DNA of 64,000 bases from Candidatus Nitronereus thalassa (GTDB lineage: Bacteria > Nitrospirota > Nitrospiria > Nitrospirales > UBA8639), in contig NZ_JAQOUE010000001.1 in the NCBI RefSeq assembly GCF_032191465.1, forward strand, positions 1,364,001-1,428,000, given 5' to 3'. The notes beneath the pieces were generated by a model. The model was not told the DNA's origin and did not search any database. It was given only the letters and a program-made list of their open reading frames with translations. Positions 54,328 to 63,181 of this stretch are shown here, in pieces. The position numbers were made by a program, and so were the translations under genes. Numbering within the stretch: the first letter of the stretch is position 1; each line of letters begins with the position of its first letter.

Positions 54328-55378
54328 CCATATCCCCTTTGACCGCGGTTTGGGGAGAACGTGACGATGGAAGCCCTTCCAACAACGTTTGAACGGCTGA
54401 ATTGGCTCGTGCCAATCCATACACCAAATACAGGACAAACAATGGGAGAACCTTGCCCCCGTTGTTTGAGCACCAAGTCGTTCTCATTGCGAGCAGACCT
54501 GCGGGAAAAACTAACAATGCCAAGCAAATTGGACCGACCAACATCTGGCCCTGGACCAAGTCCCAAATACTCCCCACGGCCAGTGCCACGCAGAGACCAA
54601 GAATATACAGCGGATACCCTAAGCTTGGGAGCTCATCCCAACGGAATCCATGGGAACGAAGTCCACTGAAACTTCCTTTCCCTCGCCAAACTTCTTTCTT
54701 CCAAAATGTAGATAGATCGGGGGCTTCTCCCCAATGTATGGCTTCCATAGCCGGATTGCCCAAAATTGCTCCCTTGGCCCCTAGCCGATAGCACAAGTCC
54801 ACGTCTTCTGCCGTCACAAGTCGCTCGTTAAACCCACCCACTGCCAGGAAGGCTTCCCGTCGAACGACGAGATTCATGGAAGGTAGCCACCTGACTGGGG
54901 CCAAAACGTTTTTCATCTCACGACCTTTTTGATGAATCTCCCATGCTCGTTGAACCCATGTGGAATCTAAGGGCACATGAGGAAAGCATCCCGCTCCCAC
55001 AACACGAGGATCAGAAAGGGCGGCCAGACTTGGCCCTAGCCAAGAGGGTGACAACTCCACATCAGAATCAACAAAGGCTAAATATTCGCCTTGAGCTATG
55101 GCCGCGCCACGATTGCGCAAGGCGCTCACATGAACCTTCTCAATGATCTTGAATGCAAATCCCATGTCTTCCATAATCCTATGGGTATTATCTGTGGAAC
55201 CATTATCCAGGATTATGACTTCGTACTGATGCTGAGAGAAGTCGAGATTGCGAATGGAACGAAGGCATCGAGCAATATTTTTTTCATCATTCCAGACGGG
55301 GATAATGAAAGAAATCGTTGGTTGTCCACTACCGCGGAACAATTCTTCTTGGACACATGTTGCTTCAAGATTAGACAT
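54317..55378 (-). CDS. Glycosyltransferase family 2 with C-terminal membrane segments
   Basis: This 353-residue protein has a GT-A domain: TISFIIPVWNDEKNIARCL, VIILDNGSTDNTHRIM, LAFVDSDVELSPSWL (DXD) and GGFNERLVTAEDVDLCYRLG. Two or three hydrophobic segments follow near residues 245-325, so it is anchored in the inner membrane. It should transfer a sugar to a lipid-linked acceptor. It is translationally coupled to the FemAB-like gene downstream by an 11-base overlap. No clear ribosome binding site is seen before the ATG. Confidence 0.88.
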   Translation of the reverse strand: MSNLEATCVQEELFRGSGQPTISFIIPVWNDEKNIARCLRSIRNLDFSQHQYEVIILDNGSTDNTHRIMEDMGFAFKIIEKVHVSALRNRGAAIAQGEYLAFVDSDVELSPSWLGPSLAALSDPRVVGAGCFPHVPLDSTWVQRAWEIHQKGREMKNVLAPVRWLPSMNLVVRREAFLAVGGFNERLVTAEDVDLCYRLGAKGAILGNPAMEAIHWGEAPDLSTFWKKEVWRGKGSFSGLRSHGFRWDELPSLGYPLYILGLCVALAVGSIWDLVQGQMLVGPICLALLVFPAGLLAMRTTWCSNNGGKVLPLFVLYLVYGLARANSAVQTLLEGLPSSRSPQTAVKGDMDAD

Positions 55379-55692
55379 TATTGCGTATCTATGCTTTTAC
55401 TCAATATTCCTGCCTATTCGGCACTAGACAAAAAGGCCATCACTTCTTTTCCATGTGAAGAATAGAGCAATTGCGAAATGCTTATCCCGCCAAAGACACT
55501 GAGACATTGGCAGAGCTTCTCATTCTGGAGAAATAGCGTTTTGGCGAAATTTCGAATGAAGATGTGAGAAATTTTGGTGTTTTTCAATGATACGGAAAAG
55601 GCGAAATCGATATCGAGGGTTTCTCCAGGATGCGAGAAAGAAGCCTTTATGGGTTTCTCATCTAACAAACATTTCGCCTACGTAGTGCACAC
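55379..55692. other. Intergenic region between O-ligase-like and GT2 genes
   Basis: About 310 bases. A minus-strand frame of 84 codons (55414-55668) starts with TTG and lacks a ribosome binding site or recognisable content, so I do not call it. Nothing else recognised. Confidence 0.5.
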
Positions 55693-57012
55693 CTAATGGA
55701 CATTTTGCATCGCAGAAACTGACTGGAAGCCAGCTGTCGCGGGGCTCAACCTAGCCTGCCGCTCCAAAGCCGGCGCCATATCGGCACTGTACGCCAGTTT
55801 GAGGGCCCCAGCACCAAGCAATATCACGTAATACGGGATTTCCAATCCCTCCACACTCACAAATTGCGCTGACACAATAAAACCAACACTGGATGATATC
55901 ACCATTCGCCCTACATCCCGTACCCATGGATCTACTACATGCTCACTTCTGTGCCTCGCAAGGGGCCAGAGACGAATAATGGTCAGCCCATAAAACAGTG
56001 CCAAGAAACCCAAGCCTGGAAGCCCTAATTCAGCCCCTGTCTGCAACCATAAACTATGCCCTTCTTTTCCTGGCTCCCATCCGTATTGATGAGCAATCAA
56101 CGGCCAATGATCTGGCCCTATGCCAAGCAAGGGATTCTTTGTCATCACATCGATGTTATCAACCCAAAGATCCAAGCGACTTTGGGCTGCTCCATCTCGC
56201 TCTTGTGGATCCACAAAAATTGTCATGAAACGATCCTGAACCTGAGGTCCTGCCAATCGAAACCCAAGAAGTACAATCATGACAAAAGCAAAAAGGTGTA
56301 TAGGTTTCTTTGGAGGCAACAAGAGAAACCCAATCGCCATGCTGACGATAAGGGCCAACATTCCCCCGCGAGAAAAAGCGAGCATGACACTATGTCCCAT
56401 CAAGACAGCACCACCCCAGGCGATGAAACGCTGCCACCATTTGGTCACGCCACTGCCAAGAAAAAATGCCAATCCGACTCCACACACCATAGCAATGGCC
56501 TGACTATTGTTATCCATGTTTGCAAAATCTTGTTCGTAGATTCGGTTGAACCCCTGGAAATAGCTCAAATTCATTTCGTAAGCCACAAAACTTTGACTAA
56601 GCATAATAACCCAAGCCAATTGTTTTAACTTCGACACAGAGTCTATGAGCGTAAGACCAATGAGAACGGGAATAAAAATTTTCGCAATTCGAGTGACATA
56701 GTACCAAGCAATATCATGATTAGCTGAATTCATGGTGGACAATAAGGCCCAGACAAAAAAACTGCTTAAAGCCAATATCACTCCGGTGGATTTGGAAAAA
56801 TTCCATTTTCCAAATCCATGGATGGCCCACCCCACAAGCATCGCCACAGCAATAATTCGACTATAATGGTATTGCGGCACAGACCAAAACCACATTAAAT
56901 CTGGCTGAATGATGGCAAAACACACATACGTTAGAACTCCAATGAACGGATTGAAAAGAGAACCCACGACTCCGAACGCCGTTGCACAATAAGTAAAAAT
57001 TAATCCCAACAT
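55693..57012 (-). CDS. O-antigen-ligase-like protein, exosortase A system associated
   Basis: This 439-residue polytopic membrane protein has about eleven hydrophobic segments and a large periplasmic loop containing SRLDLWVDNIDVMTKNPLLG, IGPDHWPLIA and EGHSLWLQTGAELGLPGL. The H-S-x-W-L-Q region is the hallmark of Wzy/WaaL-like ligases and polymerases. Its opening (FGVVGSLFNPFIGVLTYVCF) and IQPDLMWFW match the putative O-glycosylation ligases seen at XrtA loci. It would polymerise repeat units or transfer them to protein. GGAGAGGAAC precedes the ATG. Confidence 0.88.
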   Translation of the reverse strand: MLGLIFTYCATAFGVVGSLFNPFIGVLTYVCFAIIQPDLMWFWSVPQYHYSRIIAVAMLVGWAIHGFGKWNFSKSTGVILALSSFFVWALLSTMNSANHDIAWYYVTRIAKIFIPVLIGLTLIDSVSKLKQLAWVIMLSQSFVAYEMNLSYFQGFNRIYEQDFANMDNNSQAIAMVCGVGLAFFLGSGVTKWWQRFIAWGGAVLMGHSVMLAFSRGGMLALIVSMAIGFLLLPPKKPIHLFAFVMIVLLGFRLAGPQVQDRFMTIFVDPQERDGAAQSRLDLWVDNIDVMTKNPLLGIGPDHWPLIAHQYGWEPGKEGHSLWLQTGAELGLPGLGFLALFYGLTIIRLWPLARHRSEHVVDPWVRDVGRMVISSSVGFIVSAQFVSVEGLEIPYYVILLGAGALKLAYSADMAPALERQARLSPATAGFQSVSAMQNVH

Positions 57013-57234
57013 GAGAATGAGTTCCTCTCCGTCCTTTGGTGGGGTTCCCCAGAAAAATAGAGACCTGCAACCATGGAGAACATCCTATACAACCTTACCC
57101 TCAATAATATTGAAGGTTTAGAACCGATTCCGATTCTTGTGCCAGGTTACTCTTAAGGTTTCCTCACTCAATACTCGGACAATCCTGGCCCTAACATAAG
57201 TCAATACCGGGTCACGAGCGCTATCGCGTTGAAA

Positions 57235-59139
57235 TTACGACAAGTGGTTTGGGAGGCCATCAATGAAAGTTTGGTGCCATAATTCCAGAACCAACAAGTC
57301 CCAGAGTTGCGCCCCATGGTCATCCCCTTCCGCACAATGTTTGTGCAATAAGCCTTCAACCCTATCCTGCTGGAAGTATCCACGTTGTTTCGCCCGTGAT
57401 GACAAAAGAACATCGTGAACCATCTCGCGCAATTCAGTACGAAACCAGCCTTCCAAAGGGGCACAAAACCCCATTTTGGGACGATCGAGTAAAAGGTCTG
57501 GGACTTGGCCTCGAATGCTTTCTTTGAGAAGAAACTTTTTTGTGCCCCCAGACAATTTCATATGGGAAGGCAACGTCGCCACAAACTCCATCAAGACATG
57601 ATCTAACAATGGGGAGCGTGTCTCCAAAGAATGTGCCATCGTGGCTCGATCCATTTTGACCAAAAGATCATCGGTCAGATACAAATTCACGTCGGCAGCT
57701 AAGGCTTCATCCGTACAATCCTTAGTGTCCGACTCTTCAAAGACTCGTTCAAATAATCCCTCCGGATCACTGTGAGTCACGGTACCCTGAAAATCCGACG
57801 TGTATAGCCACGTTCGATCTTCGGCCTGAAAATGGGCTCCCCATCGGGCATAACGACGCCCAGGCCGCTGTGCCAACACATGCACCCATCGCGCGAGTTT
57901 CCTGAAAGGTTGAGCTCGCTGCCAGGAATCGGGTAATGCATGAACCGCCTTGTCCGCGATACGTCGAATGCTCAGCGGAAGCACATCGAGGTTTCGCACG
58001 AACCGATCCGTCACATACCGGTCATATCCCGCGAAATTTTCATCTCCGCCATCCCCATTCAACACCACCGTCACATGCTCGCGGGTCAGTTGAGCAATGG
58101 CAAAGCTGGGAACTGCCGATGAATCCCCAAACGGTTCATCATAATGCCAAACCAGGCGAGGAAGAATATCATGGACTGGTGCTTTCACCAGCAGTTCTGT
58201 GTGTTCCAAGCCATAGCGTTGTGCGACGATTTTCGCGAATTCTCGCTCATCAAATGCACCATCATCAAAACCCGCACAAAACGTTTTGACAGCTGACGTA
58301 GCTTCTTTGGCCATGGCAATCACCACAGCCGTAGAATCCACCCCGCCACTCAGAAATGCGCCTAAGGGGACATCACTGATCATTCGCAACCTAACAGCTT
58401 CGGCCATCTGACTTTGCAGCTCTTCCAAGGCATCTGGAATGGATATCATCCGCTTAGGAACATATCGAAGCTTCCAATATTGCCCCATCTCAAGACGCCC
58501 GCGATGTAGTTCAAGCCAATGAGCAGCCGGCAGCTTGTATATGCCCCGAAAGGCCGTGAGGGGCGCAGGAATATATTGCAAGCCTAGAAAATGGTCGATT
58601 GCCACGGGGTCAGGCTCTCGAGGAATATCAGGATCAGCCAACAGGGCCTTAATTTCAGATCCGAACACAAACCGATCAGGACCGACATGATAATACAAAG
58701 GCTTTTTCCCGACTCGGTCTCTCGCCAGAAACAATTTTCGTTGGCGGCGATCCCAAATGGCAAACGCAAACATGCCTCGAAAGTGCTCAACGCAAGCTCG
58801 ACCATATTCCTCATACGCATGGACAATGACTTCCGTGTCACTGGTCGTTCGAAAGCGATGGCCCTTTTGCTGAAGCACCTGCCGCAGTTCTTGAAAATTG
58901 TAGATCTCCCCATTAAACGTGACCCAAACTGATCCATCCTCATTACTCATAGGTTGATTGGCATGCTCGCGCAAATCGATGATCGCCAGGCGTCGATGCG
59001 CCAACCCGACGTTGTTATCGATCCAAACCCCACTCCCATCAGGACCACGATGGAACAAGGTATCGGACATCCTAATGAGGTCCTTCTCCCTCACCTGACG
59101 ATGTTCATCGAAATAGACTGTTCCACAAATTCCACACAC
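57235..59139 (-). CDS. Asparagine-synthase-type amidotransferase, XrtA-system type
   Basis: This 634-residue protein has an N-terminal class II glutamine amidotransferase domain (MCGICG, nucleophile Cys2; LAHRRLAIIDL; NGEIYNFQELR) and a C-terminal ATP-binding synthetase domain (FLSGGVDSTAVV PP-loop near residue 260, YDEPFGDSSAVPSFAI and LNGDGGDENFAGYDR). Complete and of normal length. Such AsnB-like proteins recur at exosortase A loci, where they may amidate a sugar acid or peptide rather than make asparagine. The start is GTG at 59139 with GAGGA upstream. It follows the GT4 gene by 63 bases on the same strand. Confidence 0.93.
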   Translation of the reverse strand: MCGICGTVYFDEHRQVREKDLIRMSDTLFHRGPDGSGVWIDNNVGLAHRRLAIIDLREHANQPMSNEDGSVWVTFNGEIYNFQELRQVLQQKGHRFRTTSDTEVIVHAYEEYGRACVEHFRGMFAFAIWDRRQRKLFLARDRVGKKPLYYHVGPDRFVFGSEIKALLADPDIPREPDPVAIDHFLGLQYIPAPLTAFRGIYKLPAAHWLELHRGRLEMGQYWKLRYVPKRMISIPDALEELQSQMAEAVRLRMISDVPLGAFLSGGVDSTAVVIAMAKEATSAVKTFCAGFDDGAFDEREFAKIVAQRYGLEHTELLVKAPVHDILPRLVWHYDEPFGDSSAVPSFAIAQLTREHVTVVLNGDGGDENFAGYDRYVTDRFVRNLDVLPLSIRRIADKAVHALPDSWQRAQPFRKLARWVHVLAQRPGRRYARWGAHFQAEDRTWLYTSDFQGTVTHSDPEGLFERVFEESDTKDCTDEALAADVNLYLTDDLLVKMDRATMAHSLETRSPLLDHVLMEFVATLPSHMKLSGGTKKFLLKESIRGQVPDLLLDRPKMGFCAPLEGWFRTELREMVHDVLLSSRAKQRGYFQQDRVEGLLHKHCAEGDDHGAQLWDLLVLELWHQTFIDGLPNHLS

Positions 59140-59202
59140 AGGAAATCCTCTTTTGGCTTGGAGAATGTCAGAGCGACAATCGTAGAAAGGTAATTCAGAG
59201 GC

Positions 59203-60402
59203 TCAGTTACGCCCACACAGCGCAACCGCTGGGATCGGAGAAGTCTTCTCTGGAAGCTTAACGCCTAAAATCTTCGCGTAAAGCTTTTCAATTCTGTCGA
59301 GACGCTTGGCAAACGAAAACTCTGTTTCAATACGATGCCGACTTGCCTGTTGCATCCGACGCAGAGTCTCAGGATTGTCCAAGAGCTCTAGCACTCGGTT
59401 AGCAAGTTGAACAGGAGATTGTTGAGGGACGACAAATCCCGCCTCACCATCCACCACCAACTCTTTTGCGCCAGCGACATCAGTCGTCACTACGGGAACG
59501 CCTAAGGCCATAGCCTCCAAGATACTATTCGGCAGACCTTCACGCAGCGAACTCAAAACGAAAATGTCAAAAGCGCCATAGACAGAAATTAAGTCTCGCC
59601 GATACCCCGGGAACAAGACATTTTCGGAGATTCCTACCGACTCGGCTAACTCTTGCAGCTTCGTAAGAAAGGTCCCATCTCTACCCTCACCCACTAGGAC
59701 AAAACGAGCCTGAGGGTACTGCTTGGCCACCAAGGAAGCCGCCTGCAACCATGTTTCCAAATCTTTCTCTGGCATGATCCTCCCGACATATCCAATCAGT
59801 GGGGCATCCGCAGAAATGCCCAATTCTCTCCTAAAGTCAAAAGTCACTTGGTCTGAAGACCACACGTGAGGCTCTATCCCATTATGAATAACACTGATTT
59901 TTGATTCTGGAATTCCGACCGCGACCATTTCCTGTTTGGTGGATTCGGATACGGCAATGGTATGATCAAATCGCGACAGAATAAATTGATCAAGCCTTTG
60001 ATACAGAGAACCCATCGCATCGGTCATGACCCAGGCATGTTGAGTCGAAAGGAATGTCAGGCCTCTTTTCCTAAGCCACCATTTGAGCAAGTAGCCAAAA
60101 AAATCAGTCTTGTAGTCATGAGCATGAATAAGGTTAATGTCATGTTCCACAATAATATCGCGAAGCTTCAAAAGAACTTTGAGATCGAATTTCCCGTTCT
60201 CCAAAATTTCGTAATACGTTAATCCTCGCTTTCTCGCCATATCAGTAATTTGAAACTCGTGATCGTTGACATCCCGAAGATATGCCACCACTACCGTCAC
60301 TCTAGCAGGATCATGCTGTTGAGCCGACAGCAATATGGTTTTGTCTGGCCCTCCTCCCCACTTGTAGGTACTCCGCAACTCTAAGAGACGAATGTCAGCC
60401 AT
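59203..60402 (-). CDS. Glycosyltransferase, GT4 type
   Basis: This 399-residue GT-B enzyme opens with DIRLLELRSTYKWGGGPDKT, an acceptor loop. It has LIHAHDYKTDFFGYLL, LIGYVGRIMPEKDLETWL and FDIFVLSSLREGLPNSILEAMALGVPVVTTDVAG with the donor-binding glutamates. It should add a sugar in polysaccharide assembly. The ATG at 60402 follows GGAGG, 16 bases after the upstream gene's stop; a start at 60432 would overlap that gene and is less likely. The end (KTSPIPAVALCGRN) is unstructured. Confidence 0.9.
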   Translation of the reverse strand: MADIRLLELRSTYKWGGGPDKTILLSAQQHDPARVTVVVAYLRDVNDHEFQITDMARKRGLTYYEILENGKFDLKVLLKLRDIIVEHDINLIHAHDYKTDFFGYLLKWWLRKRGLTFLSTQHAWVMTDAMGSLYQRLDQFILSRFDHTIAVSESTKQEMVAVGIPESKISVIHNGIEPHVWSSDQVTFDFRRELGISADAPLIGYVGRIMPEKDLETWLQAASLVAKQYPQARFVLVGEGRDGTFLTKLQELAESVGISENVLFPGYRRDLISVYGAFDIFVLSSLREGLPNSILEAMALGVPVVTTDVAGAKELVVDGEAGFVVPQQSPVQLANRVLELLDNPETLRRMQQASRHRIETEFSFAKRLDRIEKLYAKILGVKLPEKTSPIPAVALCGRN

Positions 60403-60418
60403 TGTTTTCCTACCTCCA

Positions 60419-63055
60419 TTACACCTTTCCAAAAGGCATCAATCGTTTCACGTCCCCCACAACCGAGATGGCCCACTCTCTGAGTGTATAGAGCTCATGC
60501 AATTGGGGAGCAAAGGACCTCGGACGTCCATAGGTCACGGTTTTCGATGAAACTGGTGCGGATTCATCAGGGTTCGCTTGAAAATAGGCATGCAGATACC
60601 CGTTTACCAACAACAACACTAGAGGACGAGTTAACCGACATGTCTTAAACGAAAGAAGGTCAGACACTGAGGCCGAAAAGAAAAATTCTGATTTTTGAAG
60701 AAACATCGACCGTTTTGTGTTATCCGCATGCTTGGCTGCAAATTTGTACACGTTACTTTTTCGAATATCCTGGGCGGACCACGTTTCTGTCGGAATCTGA
60801 ACTCGATCTAGCACTTGCTTATACGGAACCTCATGCTTCACCATCCACTCGGCATAGTGCAGAAGGCTGGCTTTCGCATATCCGTACATTTCATCAAGCG
60901 CATCACATTCGATTTTAAAATCAAGATAGGTTCCCAGAACCTGTAAAAACACCAGGTAGGACCATCGATATTCAATGTCAGTCAGATTCCGCTCTTCAAT
61001 ACGATCATGTGGATGAATGCATCGGCGAATCAGTTCTTCGGCTTTGCTAAGATACTTGATGTTTTGAGTCAATCGATAGCCATCAATTAAGGCATTAATC
61101 GAGTTGCCTCCTCCCCGACCAGGTCCATGGTAATCACGATGAGTGGAGGCACTTGCCAAGCCGCGAGGTCTCCGGTCAATGAACCCAAGAACACCCGAGC
61201 GTCGCTGGTCCATCTCAATAACCCAATCCGCCAAACCTTCAACCGTATCAGACGCCAGAGAGTCCCCGGTCAAAAAATAATACAGGAGCAGTCCGCTCGT
61301 ATAGTTATGCTCATTCGAAGGTCCCCCACCATAGTCCTGTACTCCATCAGGATCTTTGTTCGCGCGAGAAAATGCACGATGGGTCCCCGTCGAAGCATCA
61401 AAGTAATGATCGGTATGCCAAAACATTCCTCCGTTATACGCTGGACGATCTTCTTTCGTATGGTAAATATCGATGTCAATTACATGGCGAGCGAGATCCT
61501 GGGCTAACTCATACCAACGATGTTCCCCGGTCCGTAAGAACTCAACTAACAGGCCATTGATCACATCATATTGATTGTTGTAGTGAGAGATGCGTGGAAA
61601 TGGTCCCCGGTGGCCAACGGCTTCATGATCCGCATACACTTCGCCAAAATTTCTCCAACCATATTCGTCGATAATTTCCCGCCGATCAAAGAAGGTGTGC
61701 TCTCCAATAATGATGCAGTCAATCAGCCGCAAATACGCATCATTCTTATCGTGGTTTCGAGGGAGAAGATAATTGACAGCTTTTGATTTCGCATACCACT
61801 CGGGATCATTTCTGACCATCAAGGGGGCATGAATCCAACCTAAACTTTCCCTCTCTTGGGCAACGTGATCGAAACACAAATACAGCTTATGAGTTTTTTG
61901 CTCACCACCCTGAAGTTCGAATACGTCGTGATATTGATGCGGAAATAATCGAAGAGTGATCTGGTCACGATTACCCTCGAGAGCCTTCGGAAAGTTTTGC
62001 CAAAAGCCGTCAATCGTTGCCGACACGCACTGATGTTCATTTTCCCATTGAATGACAGGAGTTGCACGACTCCCCTCCTCTACCACAGAATCAGCAACCG
62101 TCACTCTATACCCTGGAAAGGTATTCATGACCTGTCCCAGACGGTTGACATGATTCGTGCTCTTCCAGTTCTCTCCTCCACTTGAATCCTGATACACTTG
62201 CACTCTTGAGCCTTCATGAAGTTGCGAAGACAAGGAAGGTCGGGCTTGGCATGTCACGCTGCTCCCATTCGTCGAAGAAAGGGCTAATTGAAGAGAAAGA
62301 TCTCGAAAAAAAATCGACCCGTCATCCCCCAAATCCCACATACCTCCAGGATGACACGCCGCCCTTGGGTTTCGGAGGGTAAACGCCAGCGCCACCAGTC
62401 CACTGTCTCGGAAGAAGCTTAGCCTGGCAATAAAATCGGCCATTGCTGTCAAGTCCGTTGAAAACGAACCTTCCACCCGTAAAGTCACGCGAACCGGCCC
62501 GGAGGCTTCGACTTCGACCGTGGAAATTCTTGGGTCCCACACCTTGCCAGAGTCATCCGTGAGGACAAAAGCACTTTTCCCCTGATCAAGGAAAGAAAGG
62601 CCATTCATTACCACTTGTTCAAAAGGCTGAAACATTGTGGGATTGAGAGCAAAGCACACCTTCCCGGTATCCACTGTCAAGGCATCTCCTTCCCGATGGA
62701 TCATCGAGAATTCCGATGGCGCCCCCCCGTGACTTTCATGACTACGCCCCACGGTATACTCCACGGTCTGATGTGGGCCTACTGTGGAAAAAAAATCAAA
62801 CAATGCCCATTTCACACTCCCATCCGGCCACCGAGCAAGGACCTGCATTTGAAAAAGACAAGAGTGACCCTCCTGATCCAAAAGAACGAGCTGCGTCGAA
62901 TCCACCACTATTCCTATGGGAAAAGGAAGGCCGATGGTGACCGGTTCGTGAATACGATCCACCCCCAATGTCTCTCGGAGTATAATGGGACAGACATTCT
63001 CCACGGAAGTCTTCACCAACGACAGTTTTCCCGATGGCGCAACACTAGTTTTCAT
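60419..63055 (-). CDS. RIFT-barrel and alpha-toroid protein (PcRGLX/YetA-like), possible polysaccharide lyase or hydrolase
   Basis: This 878-residue protein has no signal peptide or membrane segment. The N-terminal part (about 20-400) is beta-rich: PVTIGLPFPIGIVVDSTQLV, VLARWPDGSVKWALFDF and IARLSFFRDSGLVALAFTLR. These resemble the RIFT-barrel domain of YetA/exo-rhamnogalacturonan lyase relatives. From about 430 to 830 it is helical with Trp, Tyr and His-rich loops (GGMFWHTDHYFDASTGTHR, GGGPSNEHNYTSGLLLYYF), like an (alpha/alpha) toroid of lyases. Such enzymes cut uronic-acid or rhamnose polymers. In a biosynthetic locus it may trim or recycle the polymer. GAGGGTGAAG precedes the ATG. The family call is tentative. 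Confidence 0.65.
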   Translation of the reverse strand: MKTSVAPSGKLSLVKTSVENVCPIILRETLGVDRIHEPVTIGLPFPIGIVVDSTQLVLLDQEGHSCLFQMQVLARWPDGSVKWALFDFFSTVGPHQTVEYTVGRSHESHGGAPSEFSMIHREGDALTVDTGKVCFALNPTMFQPFEQVVMNGLSFLDQGKSAFVLTDDSGKVWDPRISTVEVEASGPVRVTLRVEGSFSTDLTAMADFIARLSFFRDSGLVALAFTLRNPRAACHPGGMWDLGDDGSIFFRDLSLQLALSSTNGSSVTCQARPSLSSQLHEGSRVQVYQDSSGGENWKSTNHVNRLGQVMNTFPGYRVTVADSVVEEGSRATPVIQWENEHQCVSATIDGFWQNFPKALEGNRDQITLRLFPHQYHDVFELQGGEQKTHKLYLCFDHVAQERESLGWIHAPLMVRNDPEWYAKSKAVNYLLPRNHDKNDAYLRLIDCIIIGEHTFFDRREIIDEYGWRNFGEVYADHEAVGHRGPFPRISHYNNQYDVINGLLVEFLRTGEHRWYELAQDLARHVIDIDIYHTKEDRPAYNGGMFWHTDHYFDASTGTHRAFSRANKDPDGVQDYGGGPSNEHNYTSGLLLYYFLTGDSLASDTVEGLADWVIEMDQRRSGVLGFIDRRPRGLASASTHRDYHGPGRGGGNSINALIDGYRLTQNIKYLSKAEELIRRCIHPHDRIEERNLTDIEYRWSYLVFLQVLGTYLDFKIECDALDEMYGYAKASLLHYAEWMVKHEVPYKQVLDRVQIPTETWSAQDIRKSNVYKFAAKHADNTKRSMFLQKSEFFFSASVSDLLSFKTCRLTRPLVLLLVNGYLHAYFQANPDESAPVSSKTVTYGRPRSFAPQLHELYTLREWAISVVGDVKRLMPFGKV

Positions 63056-63181
63056 ACTTCACCCTCATGGAGCCACTTGATCAATAGAATCATGTTTCTA
63101 GGATATTCGATTTGTTAAACGAATGAAAAAGCGGAAGGATGAAAGACCCTGAAAATCGTTCTTGTAAGTTTCGAGAGGAAA

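Noticed and set aside
55414-55668. 84-codon minus-strand frame between the O-ligase-like and GT2 genes
   Set aside because: Starts with TTG, has no ribosome binding site, and its translation shows no recognisable domain or sensible composition.
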